Origin: Nitrosomonas mobilis
GTDB lineage: Bacteria; Pseudomonadota; Gammaproteobacteria; Burkholderiales; Nitrosomonadaceae
DNA length: 44,219 nucleotides
Assembly: GCF_900103035.1 (NCBI RefSeq)
Contig: NZ_FMWO01000042.1
Span: 1-44,219 of the forward strand
Direction: 5' to 3'
Under the pieces are notes generated by a model. That model did no database searches. It saw only the letters and a program-made list of their open reading frames with translations, and had not been told where the DNA came from. Position 1 is the stretch's first letter. Every line of letters starts with the position of its first letter. Both the position numbers and the translations under genes were made by a program. This document shows positions 1 to 8,454 of this stretch, in pieces.

Positions 1-1709
1 GATTTTGGCTGAAGGGAGTACTGCTAGCTTGTGGTTTGATGGTAGCTGGTGGGATACAGGCGAACATATCGTCGGTACCGGACGTAACGTATGAAGCACT
101 GGGTCTGGATCGGAGCAAGGCGACGCCGAAGGAGACACATGAAGCGTTAGTCAAGCGTTACAAGGATCCTGCACAAGGGGCGGGCAAAGGCACGATGGGG
201 GAATACTGGGAACCGATTCCGTACAGCATGTACCTGGATCCGGCCACGTTTTACAAACCACCTACCTCGATGCGTGACAAAGCCAGCCGCAAGGAATGCG
301 TAGAATGTCACACGGATGAGTCGCCGGTATGGGTACAGGCCTGGAAGCGCAGCACGCATGCCAACCTTGACAAGGTTCGCAAATTGCAACCCAGTGATCC
401 GACCTACTACAAGAAAGCCAAGCTGGAAGAAGTCGAAGCCAACCTGCGTTCGATAGGCAAATTAGGCGAAAAAGAGCCTTTGAAAGAAGTGGGCTGTATT
501 GACTGTCACGTATCGATCAATGCGGACTCTAAGCAAAAGATTGATCACAGCAAAGACCTGGTTATGCCAACGGCGGACGTTTGTGGAACCTGTCACCTGC
601 GTGAATTTGCCGAACGGGAATCCGAACGTGACACCATGATCTGGCCGAATGGCCAATGGCCGGATGGTCGTCCGTCCCATGCGCTGGATTACAGCGCCAA
701 CGTTGAGACCACTGTCTGGGCCGCGATGCCGCAACGGGAAGTTGCAGAAGGTTGCACCATGTGTCATACCAACCAGAACAAATGTGACTCCTGCCACACT
801 AGACATGAATTCTCTGCGGCGGAATCGCGTAAACCAGAAGCGTGCGCCACCTGCCACAGCGGGGTAGACCACAACAACTGGGAAACTTATTCGATGTCCA
901 AGCACGGCAAGATGGTTGCCATGCTGGGAGACAAATGGAACTGGGAAGCGCCGCTGAAAGATGCCTACGCGGTAGGTGGACAGAACGCGCCGACCTGTGC
1001 GGGTTGCCATTTTGAATATGAAGGCGAATATACCCACAACATCACACGTAAAATCCGCTGGGCGAACTACCCGTTTGTTCCGGGCATAGCAGAAAACATC
1101 ACCAGCGACTGGTCGGAAGCACGGCTTGACTCCTGGGTGGTTACCTGCACCCAGTGTCACTCTGAACGCTTTGCCCGTTCCTACCTTGAGCTGATGGACA
1201 AAGGTACGCTGGAAGGACTGGCCAAATATCAGGAAGCGCATGAACTGGTTGAAAAACTGTACAAGACGGGCAACCTGACGGGACAGAAAACCAACCGTCC
1301 TGCGCCACCGGAACCAGAGAAGCCTGGTTTCCACATTTTCACCCAGCTCTTCTGGTCGAAAGGCAACAATCCCGCCTCGATCGAACTGAAAGTACTGGAA
1401 ATGGCTGAAAATGACCTGGCGAAAATGCACGTAGGCCTGGCCCACACCAACCCGGGTGGCTGGACATATACCGAAGGTTGGGGACCGATCAACCGTGCCT
1501 ATGTTGAAATTCAGGACGAACATACCAAAATGCAGGCAATGGCTGCCCTGCAAGAACGTGTGAACAAACTGGACGGCAAGAAAACCAGCCTGCTGGACAT
1601 CACCACCCCTGAGGAAAAAATCTCCTTGGGCGGACTGGGCGGTGGCCTATTGCTCGCGGGCACACTGGCCTTGATTGGCTGGCGTAGTCGCAAGCGGAAA
1701 CAGGCTTGA
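1..1709 (+). CDS. hao: Hydroxylamine oxidoreductase HAO (5' end outside window)
   Basis: Periplasmic octahaem enzyme that oxidises hydroxylamine in ammonia oxidisers and passes electrons to cytochrome c554. The frame is open to the left edge and its first visible residues form the hydrophobic part of a signal peptide, so by comparison with the remembered N. europaea protein only about five codons are missing. Eight CxxCH haem motifs are visible, the first at nt 297 and the last at nt 1146. The family's P460 cross-link tyrosine falls in the GWTYTEGWG motif (codon 1467-1469). The C-terminus has a glycine-rich hydrophobic segment followed by a basic tail, a probable membrane anchor. The stop overlaps the start of haoB. 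Family assignment is very secure; the catalytic role is family knowledge. Confidence 0.97.
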   Translation, partial: FWLKGVLLACGLMVAGGIQANISSVPDVTYEALGLDRSKATPKETHEALVKRYKDPAQGAGKGTMGEYWEPIPYSMYLDPATFYKPPTSMRDKASRKECVECHTDESPVWVQAWKRSTHANLDKVRKLQPSDPTYYKKAKLEEVEANLRSIGKLGEKEPLKEVGCIDCHVSINADSKQKIDHSKDLVMPTADVCGTCHLREFAERESERDTMIWPNGQWPDGRPSHALDYSANVETTVWAAMPQREVAEGCTMCHTNQNKCDSCHTRHEFSAAESRKPEACATCHSGVDHNNWETYSMSKHGKMVAMLGDKWNWEAPLKDAYAVGGQNAPTCAGCHFEYEGEYTHNITRKIRWANYPFVPGIAENITSDWSEARLDSWVVTCTQCHSERFARSYLELMDKGTLEGLAKYQEAHELVEKLYKTGNLTGQKTNRPAPPEPEKPGFHIFTQLFWSKGNNPASIELKVLEMAENDLAKMHVGLAHTNPGGWTYTEGWGPINRAYVEIQDEHTKMQAMAALQERVNKLDGKKTSLLDITTPEEKISLGGLGGGLLLAGTLALIGWRSRKRKQA

Positions 1710-2752
1710 GTGAGCCACTGACGACCGGCCGGCCCGCGCAAGCGGGCTGGCTGGACAAAGTCCTCCCGTTACTTGGCATCCTGCTGGTAACGGGAGGTTT
1801 TGTTTTGCTCATCTGGTTTGCCTGGCTATGGTTCACCCCTGGGACCGCCCCGTATCGCTATCAATTACTGGAGACGGGTGATAGCAGCAAATTTCCGCAA
1901 CTGGAGCTGAGCGCATGGCCGGACCTGACCATTGATCAGTATGAAGTGTATGTACCAGAGATAGACCAGGTCGTTGCTCACGCCTATTTTGGACGGCGTG
2001 CACAACATTCCCCGGTACTGCTCGACTGGGAAAACCTGACCAGCGAACCGCTGTTAATACTCGATCGCAAGCCTGCCGAGCTGAGTACACTGGCAGCCGC
2101 CATCGACAAACATGCTGCAGCAGACGCCCTGATTCTGGCATGGTGGGACACCTCTGCGCAACTGGCCTTATTGACTGGACGCAACGTTTTATTCCGCAGT
2201 CCACTGCATGAACCCCTCATCATTCCGGACAGCTGGCAGGCACAACGTACTGCCATTCTTGCCTACGAGAGCGAACAGGTTGCGACCGCAGTAAGCGATG
2301 AGGAGCGCACCCGGTTCCAGCATTTCACTCATGCGCTGACAGAGCCACTTGAAGCGGGGCTGGCCGAATTGCGCAAACTATCCGATCCCAACCGCGAAAC
2401 CTACCTGGTTGTACACGTCACCGACCTGTACAAGCTGGGACTGCTGTACCCGGACAAACTGGGAGTGGCCTATAAAAACTACCGCATGACCGGTAACATA
2501 CATGGCATGATCAGCCACCTCAAAACCGAAATGGGCCGGCGTGGCTACACTACCTACACCCTGCAGTCACTGTCAGACGAACTGATTCGTGCCTTCTTCC
2601 TGACTGACGAGGCGAGCTATCAGACCCTGCTGGCACCGCTGTTGCCACTAACGGACCGCCCAGCGCCGCTGGAGCTTGACGCCCTGCAACTGATCTACCA
2701 GCAAGGCGGGTATTGGGTATACAAACTACCGACAGAACAACCATCCAGCTAG
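1706..2752 (+). CDS. haoB: HaoB, conserved protein encoded directly after hao
   Basis: A 348-residue protein in the position of orf2/haoB, the gene that follows hao in ammonia oxidisers. Its biochemical role is not established. One strong transmembrane segment lies at about residues 18-45; the rest is soluble, has no haem motif, and is probably periplasmic. The start is TTG at 1706, which overlaps the hao stop TGA (1707-1709), an arrangement typical of translational coupling. No in-frame ATG lies nearby, and the GTG at 1710 is in another frame. The identification rests on position and general resemblance; no catalytic motif was recognised. Confidence 0.85.
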   Translation: MSEPLTTGRPAQAGWLDKVLPLLGILLVTGGFVLLIWFAWLWFTPGTAPYRYQLLETGDSSKFPQLELSAWPDLTIDQYEVYVPEIDQVVAHAYFGRRAQHSPVLLDWENLTSEPLLILDRKPAELSTLAAAIDKHAAADALILAWWDTSAQLALLTGRNVLFRSPLHEPLIIPDSWQAQRTAILAYESEQVATAVSDEERTRFQHFTHALTEPLEAGLAELRKLSDPNRETYLVVHVTDLYKLGLLYPDKLGVAYKNYRMTGNIHGMISHLKTEMGRRGYTTYTLQSLSDELIRAFFLTDEASYQTLLAPLLPLTDRPAPLELDALQLIYQQGGYWVYKLPTEQPSS

Positions 2753-2798
2753 CGTGACGAATGAACACTAAATCTTGCGGGATACCTGCTTGCAATGA

Positions 2799-2826
2799 TT
2801 TACAGTCTGTCGTGATCGGGTACAAT
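2799..2826 (+). promoter_or_regulatory. Sigma-70-type promoter for cycA
   Basis: TTTACA (2799-2804), a 16-base spacer, then TACAAT (2821-2826). Each hexamer differs from consensus at one base. It sits in the 200-base gap between haoB and cycA, about 120 bases before the cycA start. Cytochrome c554 could therefore be transcribed independently of hao as well as by read-through. This is a sequence match only. Confidence 0.55.
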
Positions 2827-2952
2827 ACGGGCAGCGAGCGAATCGCAAGGCATTTTGATAAAATCAGAGCGGTTGCAAGGCAAACGAGCACATAAATAAC
2901 CGGCAACCAGCTGGCTGACTCGAACAACCGTCCACCAACAAAAGGAGAAGCA

Positions 2953-3663
2953 ATGAAACTCATCACTCTCGCCCAACTGCTGGTTGTGGCGCTTTTTACG
3001 CTAATGACTGGCAATCTCATGGCAGCAGAAGCACCATTTGAAGGCCGCAAGAAATGCAGCTCATGCCACAAGGCACAAGCCAAATCCTGGAGCAAAACTG
3101 CGCATGCCAAAGCGATGAAATCGCTCGAGCCTAACGCCAAAAAAGAAGCCAAGATCAAAGCCAAACTTGACCCGGCCAAAGACTACACCCAGGACAAGGA
3201 CTGTGTGGGTTGTCATGTGGACGGGTTTAACAAAAAAGGCGGTTACAGCATTGATTCTCCGAAAAAGGTACTGGCTGCAGTAGGTTGTGAATCCTGCCAT
3301 GGAGCGGGGCGGCAGTATCGAGGTGATCATCGCAAGGCGGGACAGGCTTTTGAGAAATCCGGCAAAACCACCTCACGTAAAGTACCGGCAGATAAAGGAC
3401 AGGACTTCCACTTTGAAGAAAGCTGCAATGCCTGCCACCTGAATTATGAAGGATCACCGTGGAAGGGCGCCAAACCTCCTTACACCCCGTTCACTCCGGA
3501 CGTGGATGAAAAATACACCTTCAAGTTCGATGAAATGGTCAAGGACGAAAAAGCCATGCATGAACATTACAAATTAGATGGTGTCTATACTGGAGAGCCT
3601 AAATTCAAATATCACGACGAGTTTCAGGCCAGCGCTAAAGAAACCAAAAAGGAAAAAGATTAA
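2953..3663 (+). CDS. cycA: Cytochrome c554, tetrahaem electron acceptor of HAO
   Basis: A 236-residue periplasmic tetrahaem cytochrome that takes electrons from HAO and passes them toward the quinone pool. A signal peptide of about 25 residues (ending near LMAAEAPF) precedes four CxxCH motifs at residues 35-39, 84-88, 112-116 and 158-162. The length and the conserved blocks around the haems match the c554 family closely. An AAGGAG ribosome binding site sits about seven bases before the ATG. Third gene of the hao cluster, with its own probable promoter. The membrane tetrahaem gene cycB, which follows cycA in many copies of this cluster, is not here; a hairpin follows instead. Confidence 0.96.
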   Translation: MKLITLAQLLVVALFTLMTGNLMAAEAPFEGRKKCSSCHKAQAKSWSKTAHAKAMKSLEPNAKKEAKIKAKLDPAKDYTQDKDCVGCHVDGFNKKGGYSIDSPKKVLAAVGCESCHGAGRQYRGDHRKAGQAFEKSGKTTSRKVPADKGQDFHFEESCNACHLNYEGSPWKGAKPPYTPFTPDVDEKYTFKFDEMVKDEKAMHEHYKLDGVYTGEPKFKYHDEFQASAKETKKEKD

Positions 3664-3695
3664 GACCAGCAACTTGGTTATTACTGGAGTTATTT

Positions 3696-3732
3696 GCTCC
3701 GAGGAAAGCAGCTTGTCTGTTTTCCTCGGAGC
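3696..3732 (+). terminator. Hairpin terminator after cycA
   Basis: Perfect 12-base stem (GCTCCGAGGAAA at 3696-3707 pairing with TTTCCTCGGAGC at 3721-3732) with a 13-base loop, 33 bases after the cycA stop. The following bases are AT-rich but not a clean T run, so termination may be partial or the hairpin may protect the 3' end of the mRNA. Confidence 0.7.
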
Positions 3733-3878
3733 ATGAAAAATATTATTATTTCTATAATTTTTTATGTTTGAGGAATTCTCTATTGAATACTGTAGTTTTT
3801 ATTTATCGCCGATAAAAAAGAATCCAGTCAAACTATTACTTTCTGGTATGAGCAAAGATAACCCAACAGTTTTCATCT

Positions 3879-3903
3879 AACCGTCTAAAAGACGGTTTTT
3901 TAT
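3879..3903 (+). terminator. Rho-independent terminator just upstream of the membrane protein gene
   Basis: A seven-base stem (AACCGTC at 3879-3885 with GACGGTT at 3891-3897), a five-base loop and a T tract. It ends only about ten bases before the ATG at 3914. No gene is visible between the cycA hairpin and this one, so it either ends a short unannotated transcript or acts on the leader of the next gene. Confidence 0.7.
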
Positions 3904-3913
3904 TTGTAGCATT

Positions 3914-4714
3914 ATGAATGTATTTAAGCATTTCCCAGAGTTGAATGGTAACTATATACACCGCGGGCGGGATTACTTTATAGCTGGTTTTACCTTTTTC
4001 TGTGTGGCAGTGAGTCTGGTAATTGATACGCATGCAAGCTTGGCTTTCCAAAATTTTTTGGGAGTGATTGCCTGGATTTTTTTGATTGGGCTTTTATTGG
4101 GAGAAAATCGCGAAATACGTATGCAGGTTGCGATTGCCGTAGCATTTGCAACCGCTGGTGAGCATTTTGCGTCAATTTATATGGGAGGTTATACCTACAG
4201 GCTGGAGAACATACCACTATACATCCCTCCTGGACATGGCATGGTCTACTTAACAGCCGTTGCTTTGGCGCGATCTGGTTTTTTTCTTAAGCATGCTAGA
4301 AAAATTGCTATTTTTGTGATTTGGGTCTGTGGTCTGTGGTCTGCTTGGGGAGTCAGTGGTATTCCCCAACAGGGGGATCAGGTTGGTGCGTTATTGTATA
4401 TTGTTTTGTTAATTTACTTATTCAAAGGGAGATCACCACTAGTCTATCTCGCAGCCTTTTTTATCACTACCTGGCTGGAGTTGATTGGAACGGCAGCGGG
4501 TACTTGGCGATGGGCAACTATCGAACCTGTATTCAATTTGTCGCAGGGTAATCCTCCAAGCGGTGTCGCTGCCTGGTATTGTTTAGTAGACGCAGTTGCA
4601 ATTGGCTGTGCGCCAATTTTATTACAAGGGTTTCATAAATTTGGCTTGGTTTATAAACGAATAAAGACTATCGTACTAAATTTTAGAACGATTCTTAGTA
4701 AAAACAAGGCTTAA
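3914..4714 (+). CDS. Polytopic membrane protein of unknown function
   Basis: A 266-residue protein with about seven hydrophobic segments and a basic C-terminal tail. I do not recognise a named family with confidence. Two related motifs stand out, one in each half. The first (around residues 80-110) has a Glu, then GGYTY, then YIPPGHG. The second (around residues 188-218) has a Glu, then GTWRW, then GNPPSG. Glu plus aromatic pairs plus Pro-Pro-Gly facing a membrane loosely recalls the carotenoid hydratase (CruF-like) layout, but that is a weak resemblance. The gene is more AT-rich than the hao cluster and lies between a terminator and the helicase gene. Confidence 0.75.
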   Translation: MNVFKHFPELNGNYIHRGRDYFIAGFTFFCVAVSLVIDTHASLAFQNFLGVIAWIFLIGLLLGENREIRMQVAIAVAFATAGEHFASIYMGGYTYRLENIPLYIPPGHGMVYLTAVALARSGFFLKHARKIAIFVIWVCGLWSAWGVSGIPQQGDQVGALLYIVLLIYLFKGRSPLVYLAAFFITTWLELIGTAAGTWRWATIEPVFNLSQGNPPSGVAAWYCLVDAVAIGCAPILLQGFHKFGLVYKRIKTIVLNFRTILSKNKA

Positions 4715-4873
4715 TTGCTTTCACCGTAGATGTGGAGTAATTCCTGAAAAGTCTGCACATTGGTTTTCAGTGCTTTGAGGCTACAACCCTCTATATTTTT
4801 GTTCTCAAAATACTTGACGGAAAGTGCTGAAAGCAGTTTATAGGCGTGCTTTTTGGAAAAAATACAATGATTT

Positions 4874-6295
4874 ATGATTAGTGAAATAACATTTGAACAG
4901 CTGGGTTTGTCCAGAGAGATTTTGCAAGCGGTTGCCGATGAGGGTTATGCGACGCCAACTGCTATCCAGGCTGAGGCAATTCCCGTGATTCTGGCTGGTC
5001 GGGACGTGATGGCGAGTGCTCAAACAGGGACAGGCAAAACTGCTGGTTTTACTCTACCATTGCTTCATAGATTGCAAGGGGTTGCAAATACGAGCGTATC
5101 TCCAGCTAAACATCCCGTCCGCGCACTAATCATGGCGCCAACCCGAGAGCTGGCCATCCAAATTGATGAAAGTGTTCGAAAGTATGGAAAATATTTGCCG
5201 CTGAAAGTTGCAGCCATTTATGGTGGCGTCAATATGTTGCCGCAAACACAAAGTTTGCGTAATGGCGTAGAAATATTGGTTGCCACGCCTGGGCGCTTGC
5301 TGGACCATATTGAGCAAAAGGTGGTTAATTTTTCTAAAACTGAAATATTAGTTTTGGATGAAGCAGATCGTATGCTGGATATGGGATTTTTGCCAGATAT
5401 TAAACGAGTGATGGCACTGCTTCCCCAGCAACGCCAAAGCCTACTGTTTTCGGCAACTTTTTCATTAGAAATCAGAAGATTGGCGGATAGTTTATTAAAA
5501 AATCCTGTAAAAATTGAAGTTTCAAGGAAGAATACGGTTAATGAATCTATTTCGCATGTGGTGCACCTTGTTAATCCGGATAGCAAACTAAGGTTGCTGA
5601 TTCACTTAATTAAGCAAGCAGAATTAACACAAGCTTTAATATTTGTTAAAACTAAGCAGAGTGCTGGAAAGTTGGCAACCTTACTAGCGCAACATGATAT
5701 AACTGCCCTGGCAATTCACGGCGATAAGAATCAGCTACAGCGTACTCAGGCACTTGAAGCATTCAAGTTGGGCGAAGTTGAAGCGCTCGTAGCAACGGAT
5801 GTGGCAGCACGAGGCCTTGATATCGATAAACTTTCTCATGTCATTAATTTTGAGTTACCCAGTACGCCAGAGGACTACATTCATCGAATAGGGCGAACTG
5901 GTCGTGCAGGCAGCAAAGGTAAGGCTATTTCGCTGGTAAGCGAGCATGAGAAGGAACTTTTGACCAATATTGAGAGATTGTTGAATGCCAAACTTGAGCT
6001 AATAGAAGTTCCTGGATTTATTGCAGATACATCGGTTCCCAGAACGCGACTGCAAAGAGAACAAACAGCGGCCCCCCGCCACCATTCTGGTACTCATAAA
6101 CGATCACCACAATCGAAGCAAGACCCAATTTTTACACAACCATATATACCTAGTAGTGCAGCAGCTGCACTAATAAATCCAGTGGAATCTGGTGGAGATG
6201 AGCCTCATAAATCAGTCTTGCTATCCCAAAAACAGGAAGATACAAAACCCTTGCCTGTGCTGTTCAAGATGCCGGTAAAGGATAAAAAAAAATAA
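4874..6295 (+). CDS. rhlE: DEAD-box RNA helicase, RhlE-like
   Basis: A 473-residue ATP-dependent RNA helicase, likely acting in ribosome assembly or RNA turnover in the cytoplasm. Motifs appear in order: Q motif (FEQLGLS..., residues 6-30), AQTGTGKT (I), PTRELAIQ (Ia), TPGRLLDH (Ib), LDEADRMLDMGF (II), LFSATF (III), ATDVAARGLD (V) and HRIGRTGRAG (VI). A polar, low-complexity tail of about 90 residues follows the helicase core, as in RhlE proteins. The start is the ATG at 4874; an ATG seven bases earlier runs into a stop after four codons. It appears to be a single-gene unit, and its stop lies six bases from the tRNA on the other strand. Confidence 0.92.
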   Translation: MISEITFEQLGLSREILQAVADEGYATPTAIQAEAIPVILAGRDVMASAQTGTGKTAGFTLPLLHRLQGVANTSVSPAKHPVRALIMAPTRELAIQIDESVRKYGKYLPLKVAAIYGGVNMLPQTQSLRNGVEILVATPGRLLDHIEQKVVNFSKTEILVLDEADRMLDMGFLPDIKRVMALLPQQRQSLLFSATFSLEIRRLADSLLKNPVKIEVSRKNTVNESISHVVHLVNPDSKLRLLIHLIKQAELTQALIFVKTKQSAGKLATLLAQHDITALAIHGDKNQLQRTQALEAFKLGEVEALVATDVAARGLDIDKLSHVINFELPSTPEDYIHRIGRTGRAGSKGKAISLVSEHEKELLTNIERLLNAKLELIEVPGFIADTSVPRTRLQREQTAAPRHHSGTHKRSPQSKQDPIFTQPYIPSSAAAALINPVESGGDEPHKSVLLSQKQEDTKPLPVLFKMPVKDKKK

Positions 6296-6301
6296 TTCAA
6301 G

Positions 6302-6377
6302 TGGTACCCTGGAGACGAATCGAACGTCCGACCTACCCCTTAGGAGGGGGTTGCTCTATCCCCTGAGCTACCAGGGC
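6302..6377 (-). tRNA. tRNA-Arg (anticodon CCU)
   Basis: The minus strand folds into a complete cloverleaf: acceptor GCCCUGG, D-stem GCUC/GAGC, anticodon arm ACCCC-CUCCUAA-GGGGU, a five-base variable loop and T-arm GGACG-UUCGAUU-CGUCU. The acceptor closes with one G-U pair at its end. The anticodon CCU reads the Arg codon AGG. CCA is encoded (6302-6304). It converges with the helicase gene. Confidence 0.97.
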
Positions 6378-7026
6378 TTGTACACTAACATTTTAAGGCT
6401 AATACAAAGCAATGAGAAATTTTAGTGTAAAAATTTTTTCCGCGTACAAATCTGAGATTATGAGAGATTGCCCTATTACTGGGGGTGTTGTCAAATGAGC
6501 TGTTAGCCCTGTTAGTCAGTGCGGGGTAATGCACGAGAATCACGGGAATGAGAGATGAGGTGGTTATGTGTGTGCCACGCGTGGACATGGGCATGGGGTG
6601 CCCACTGTACAAGGTGACGATCGCATAGCCCGTAGAGTGACACGCTTCTGCAGCAAGTCGGTATCCAGGTTGGCATGGCGTTATGCCGGGATTGCAAAGT
6701 GGATGACACCGTGACGATGTTCATGGTTGTACCATTGGACAAATATACCGACTCACTATAGTGGCCCCCTCCGTCAAGACAATAATGCATCGAAGGCAGC
6801 TTACAGCCAACTACTCGGCTGAAATTATTCATAAGCAGTATCAGAAGAGACTCAGTGCCAAATAGTCCTCCACCTGACGGAAAGTGGCTTTGGAGTAATC
6901 TGGAAAAGTAGAATTAAAAGCTACGAGAAATAAGAAGCAGTAAATACAAAACGGCTATTGAAGGACTACAACGCCAAACTTAAGGCATGAAAAGCCAAGC
7001 GTGAAGTCATTGAAAATAAAACCTGA
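6378..7026. other. 649-base stretch without a recognisable gene
   Basis: Between the tRNA and the transposase remnant I see only short interrupted frames on both strands, the longest about 106 codons, with no recognisable domain and no good ribosome binding site. Because it adjoins a decayed insertion element it is probably degraded mobile or accessory DNA, but no ancestor is identifiable by eye. Confidence 0.5.
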
Positions 7027-7621
7027 TTAGCTACCTGTCTCAGAAATTCTCAATATACCGATCGGAAGAGGTACTGTCGTTGCGGCGGCGCGCAGCAATC
7101 GCGGCACCATGGCAGCCAAATCAAAGCGGCGGTTGAAGCGATAGGAGAATTCTGCAAGATAGCACTCTGTGCAACTTGGCGTGATTGAATGCATGGTAGG
7201 TTCCGCTGAAGGCAGTCTTGAGATTGCCAGGAAGCGTATTGACCCAGCGAAACTCGGCACGCTGCACAGCAGATTTGCCACTTCCCACAATATGGCGCGC
7301 ATGCTGCGCGGCTGTATGCGTAACCGCCCCGAAACACCCCAAACCATCAGATACGACTCGTGCAGTAGATGACAGACATTCAGCCGACCATTGTTTGAGC
7401 GCTTCATATGTAAAGCCCGCTACGGGAGTCAAGCGTATATAAAGTGGCTTCCCCTCGCTGTTTGTGTTGCCGCTACAAGTGGCGTCTTGCTTGCAGGGAA
7501 GATGAATATTGAGAACTTCTGGTTCAAACCACCTCTGAAAGTAAGTTCGGTAAATCTCATGCGTAGCCACTGCGCGACCATGCCGCCGGTCAGGGGGCCG
7601 CTTGTCATACCACGACGTCAC
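7027..7621 (-). pseudogene. IS1595-family (ISXO2-like) transposase remnant, frameshifted
   Basis: Read on the minus strand, the C-terminal half of an IS1595-type transposase is recognisable: VSDGLGCFGAVT, then FRWVNTLPGNLKTAFSGTYHAF. The frame is lost near nt 7165, and the other frame continues with YRFNRRFDLAAM, PRLLRAAATT and a stop at 7027. The N-terminal part, with its zinc-binding and first catalytic regions, is not visible; the sequence above about nt 7500 no longer resembles the family. One frameshift plus N-terminal loss means it cannot be active. No terminal inverted repeats were identified. Confidence 0.85.
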
Positions 7622-7990
7622 AACATTGATAGGGAAAGTTTTTTCTGCAACCAGGCTCTAAATAACCCAATCAGCGTCCACTCTGTCGAGCAAATCTGCA
7701 TCCAGATTATTTAAATTGTGTGTCCGGTTTAGTGTGGCCCACATCAGTTGCAATCTTTGTCTTCTCAAAATCATTGACTTGAAGCTTGTCATAACGTGGG
7801 CGCCCATGTGTGCCCATCAAATTGCTCCGAGTTGCCGAAAGTAAGTTCGTGTAGGTTAATTTTTGCCGCTTGCGACAATTTTTGCCGCCCGGGATGCGTG
7901 GTATTGCCTCAGAAATAAGGTTAAAGCGGGAATTGGGGGCGGATTATATATTTCTTTAATCAATCAACGGCAGTTCAGGGTAAATAAAAG
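7622..7990. other. Intergenic region upstream of the flagellar promoter
   Basis: No gene of convincing length. It holds the decayed edge of the transposase remnant and, nearer flgB, a tandem 12-base repeat. A short segment (GAAAGTAAGTTCG) near 7537 occurs again near 7837, possibly a trace of an old duplication in the mobile DNA. Confidence 0.5.
7858..7888 (+). repeat. Tandem AATTTTTGCCGC repeat upstream of flgB
   Basis: AATTTTTGCCGC occurs twice as direct repeats, at 7858-7869 and 7877-7888, a 19-base period (about two helical turns). They lie about 130-160 bases before the expected transcription start of flgB, the usual distance for an activator of a sigma-54 promoter. A binding role is inferred from spacing only. 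Confidence 0.45.
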
Positions 7991-8008
7991 TTGGCATGGT
8001 TGATGCTT
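7991..8008 (+). promoter_or_regulatory. Sigma-54-type promoter of the flgB operon
   Basis: TTGGCATGGTTGATGCTT matches the -24/-12 consensus (TGGCACG, four bases, TTGCW) with two mismatches. The invariant GG (7993-7994) and GC (8005-8006) are exactly ten bases apart. The expected start of transcription is near 8018, leaving a leader of about 24 bases with AGGAGG at 8031-8036 before the flgB ATG. Confidence 0.65.
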
Positions 8009-8041
8009 ATATTATTTGTGACCATACAACAGGAGGAAATC

Positions 8042-8452
8042 ATGATCAATAAACTTGACAAATTTCTTGGTTTTCAACAGAACGCGCTCAATATGAGAGC
8101 TACCAGACAAACGATGCTAGCAAGCAATATCGCCAATGCAGATACGCCTAATTTCAAGGCCAGGGATTTTGATTTTTCCAAAGCGTTGCAAAATTCGCTT
8201 GCTCCTGGCCAGACGAATGTTGGATTGAACACAACTTCAGCCAAGCATATCAATCCTTCCAGTTTTCGTTCGATCGGTTCTTCACAGGCGCAGTACCGTA
8301 TTCCACAACAACCGAGTGCGGATGGAAATACCGTCGATATGGATACCGAGCGCATGCAATTTGCTGACAATGCGCTGCGCTATGACGCTGGCCTGACTTT
8401 TGTCAGCGGCCAGATTAGAAGCTTGTTATCTGCCATCAGGGAGGGAAATTAA
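8042..8452 (+). CDS. flgB: Flagellar basal body rod protein FlgB
   Basis: Proximal rod component of the flagellar basal body, 136 residues. The N-terminal rod signature ASNIANADTPNFKARD lies near residues 27-42, and the C-terminus has the helical segment shared by rod and hook proteins. I chose the ATG at 8042 because AGGAGG lies five bases upstream. An in-frame TTG at 7991 would add 17 residues that overlap the sigma-54 promoter and lack a binding site. First gene of the flgB-J unit; flgC follows after two bases. Confidence 0.95.
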   Translation: MINKLDKFLGFQQNALNMRATRQTMLASNIANADTPNFKARDFDFSKALQNSLAPGQTNVGLNTTSAKHINPSSFRSIGSSQAQYRIPQQPSADGNTVDMDTERMQFADNALRYDAGLTFVSGQIRSLLSAIREGN

Positions 8453-8454
8453 TT

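Noticed and set aside
462..1553. 363-codon open frame on the minus strand inside hao
   Set aside because: It is the shadow of the haem-rich hao frame; no start signal and a composition typical of reversed coding DNA.
3791..3815. Full sigma-28 promoter before the membrane protein gene
   Set aside because: The GCCGATAA is perfect but the best -35 is nine bases away instead of eleven, so it is mentioned only as a possible element.
6302..7621. Genomic island integrated at tRNA-Arg
   Set aside because: The decayed DNA lies on the 5' side of the tRNA gene, no integrase is visible and no repeat of the tRNA end was found.
7991..8041. Earlier start for FlgB at a TTG
   Set aside because: It lies inside the sigma-54 element and has no ribosome binding site, while the ATG at 8042 has AGGAGG.
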